Positions 63,016-64,000 of a DNA stretch of 64,000 nucleotides are shown here, one piece after another. Each line of letters opens with the position of its first letter. Position 1 is the stretch's first letter. Below the pieces are notes generated by a model. That model was given only the letters and a program-made list of their open reading frames with translations. It was not told the DNA's origin and ran no database searches. The DNA lies in contig CAUYUJ010014184.1 of assembly GCA_963575745.1 (NCBI GenBank), forward strand, positions 272,501 through 336,500, read 5' to 3'. Source of the DNA: Prorocentrum cordatum (lineage: Eukaryota; Sar; Dinophyceae; Prorocentrales; Prorocentraceae). Position numbers and translations under genes: made by a program.

Positions 63016-63321
63016 ACACACGAGGTACGCACAAGACAAGAGGAGACAAGACGGAAGCGGAAGATGGCAGGCGGGAGAAGGAGGAGAAGGACGCGACCAT
63101 AGTGCTCTATTCAAAACGAATACCCAACCAAGGAGGGTTCGGAAATACCCACATTCAAAGACCGATGGGTATCATGCCTCCTTGCTCCTCTGCTCTCTTT
63201 GGCCCTCGGCCATGCCCGGCCCCCCCCGCCCACACACACACACCTGGCCCTTGGGGCGGGGCCAGTCGACCGCGGCGCTGGGTCGTAGGCCGCAGGATCT
63301 GTCAGCACGTAGCCTGGGGCG

Positions 63322-63512
63322 GGACGCACAGAGACACACTAATACTACATAACCTCCTTGGAGGCGCGCGAGCGATCCGAACATATAGTAGACCCATCTT
63401 GTAGTATATCGTTTCCAGAGCGGTGTGGCTAGAAAGCTGCCGCCACGACGCGCTATACTACAAGATTTCTCGGTGCATATATCGTATCAATATGTTGGGG
63501 TGACGCCGATAG
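63322..63512. mobile_element. Small element related to 24,217-25,340
   Basis: GACGCACAGAGACACACTAA with TACTACATAACC resembles the left end at 24,217. CCATCTTGTAGTATATCGTT, GAGCGGTGTGGCTAGAAAG and ATATGTTGGGGTGACGCCGA match 25,200-25,345 in order. It also contains an internal inverted repeat, CTTGTAGTATA and TATACTACAAG. Confidence 0.55.
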
Positions 63513-63559
63513 GGGGAGATCAATACCGCTACTCCCGAGACCTCTCCCGGCGTGCCATC

Positions 63560-63650
63560 TGACCGGAATTTCGAGGCGAATCCAGCGGTGGTGACGAGTG
63601 CCTCCCAGGAGGCCCCAAAAAGCGAAAACGAGGGAAGGGTGACAGCATTG
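63560..63650 (+). repeat. Dispersed repeat, pair with 5,015-5,095
   Basis: TCGAGGCGAATCCAGCGGTGG, GACGAG, GAGGCCCCAAAAAG and GGGAAGGGT match 5,018-5,090 in order. Confidence 0.6.
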
Positions 63651-63869
63651 GTGCCTTTTCTTCCTCCGACCTCTGTCTTGCCAAAACCCCCGACGTCATG
63701 TTTTGTTCATAACGTGAACCAAAAGGTCTGGACCCCTTCCCCAGGACAAGTTCTCATCATGAGTCGTTGTGTTGACGGTCCCGAGGCCAAGCAAAGGCCC
63801 CCAAACGCAAAACCAAAAACGAAACACTTCCCGTCGTGATTGTTTCGTGCCTCGAGGGGGTCTGGATCT

Positions 63870-63995
63870 CAATGGGCCCAGGAAACGGCAAGACCGTTTT
63901 TCCACCGTTTCCGACACAGCGTCTCTTAAACGGCGACGGAGCCGGCAAAACAACGGCGACGAAACCGACAAACAACGGCAACACCAAACGGGCAG
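63870..63995. repeat. Degenerate AAACGGCGACG / CCGTTTTT repeat
   Basis: The start matches 56,930 (GGAAACGGCAAGACCGTTTTT). It then continues with ACGGCGACGGAGCCGGCAAAACAACGGCGACG, largely the complement of the repeat word at 57.0 kb. Confidence 0.6.
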
Positions 63996-64000
63996 AAAAA

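Noticed and set aside
60582-63352. Overlapping plus-strand frames of 640-810 residues and minus-strand frames of 510-545 residues
   Set aside because: They run through a 101-bp tandem array and a CA tract; the array is open in all three frames by chance, and the rest is His/Thr or Cys/Val repeat.

Overview
The window looks like nuclear DNA of a dinoflagellate. It is GC-rich and gene-poor, saturated with long trinucleotide tracts (CAT, TCC/GGA, CGT) and a 1.35 kb CA tract, and it carries many dispersed inverted-repeat elements. The recognisable coding remnants are of kinds I associate with dinoflagellate genomes: LINE-type reverse transcriptase/RNase H fragments and a DIRS-like tyrosine-recombinase retrotransposon. 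GC content and repeat style recall Prorocentrum more than Symbiodiniaceae, but that is inference. No intact spliced-leader relic, rRNA or functional tRNA was seen. Most long open frames run through microsatellites or tandem repeats and are not genes.

Layout. 0-5 kb: a 102-bp tandem repeat, microsatellites and MITE-like elements. 5.4-6.2 kb: minus-strand LINE reverse-transcriptase pseudogene. 7.9-16.7 kb: short satellites, dispersed repeats and foldback elements. 17-19 kb: lower-GC stretch with a tRNA-like SINE head but no gene I can name. 19.3-25.3 kb: two related islands of CAT repeats, one inside a terminal-inverted-repeat element. 25-35 kb: a dense mixture of foldback elements and trinucleotide tracts, including an array of 20-bp palindromes at 31.66-31.85 kb. 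35.3-39.5 kb: two halves of a LINE in opposite orientation. 40.6-41.4 kb: an unrecognised minus-strand exon. 44.4-47.6 kb: a recent 1.6-kb tandem duplication.

The centrepiece is 46.65-53.29 kb: a minus-strand tyrosine-recombinase retrotransposon with PAT-type split direct repeats (A1 - genes - B1 - A2 - B2). Its gene order is a small two-helix membrane ORF, gag-like protein, reverse transcriptase/RNase H (one stop, two frameshifts), an open tyrosine recombinase, and a cytosine-methyltransferase-like domain broken near its start. It sits inside a CAT microsatellite, and both element ends share CAT with the flank. Part of its 3' end was later duplicated with flanking DNA.

57.3-59.5 kb carries the only likely host genes: a class I SAM methyltransferase and, just upstream on the same strand, an exon with a PAN/apple-like cysteine pattern. 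A 45-bp inverted repeat spans the stop of one and the first ATG of the other. 60.5-63.0 kb holds a 101-bp tandem array, related to the one at the left end of the window, followed by the CA tract with an internal 372-bp duplication.
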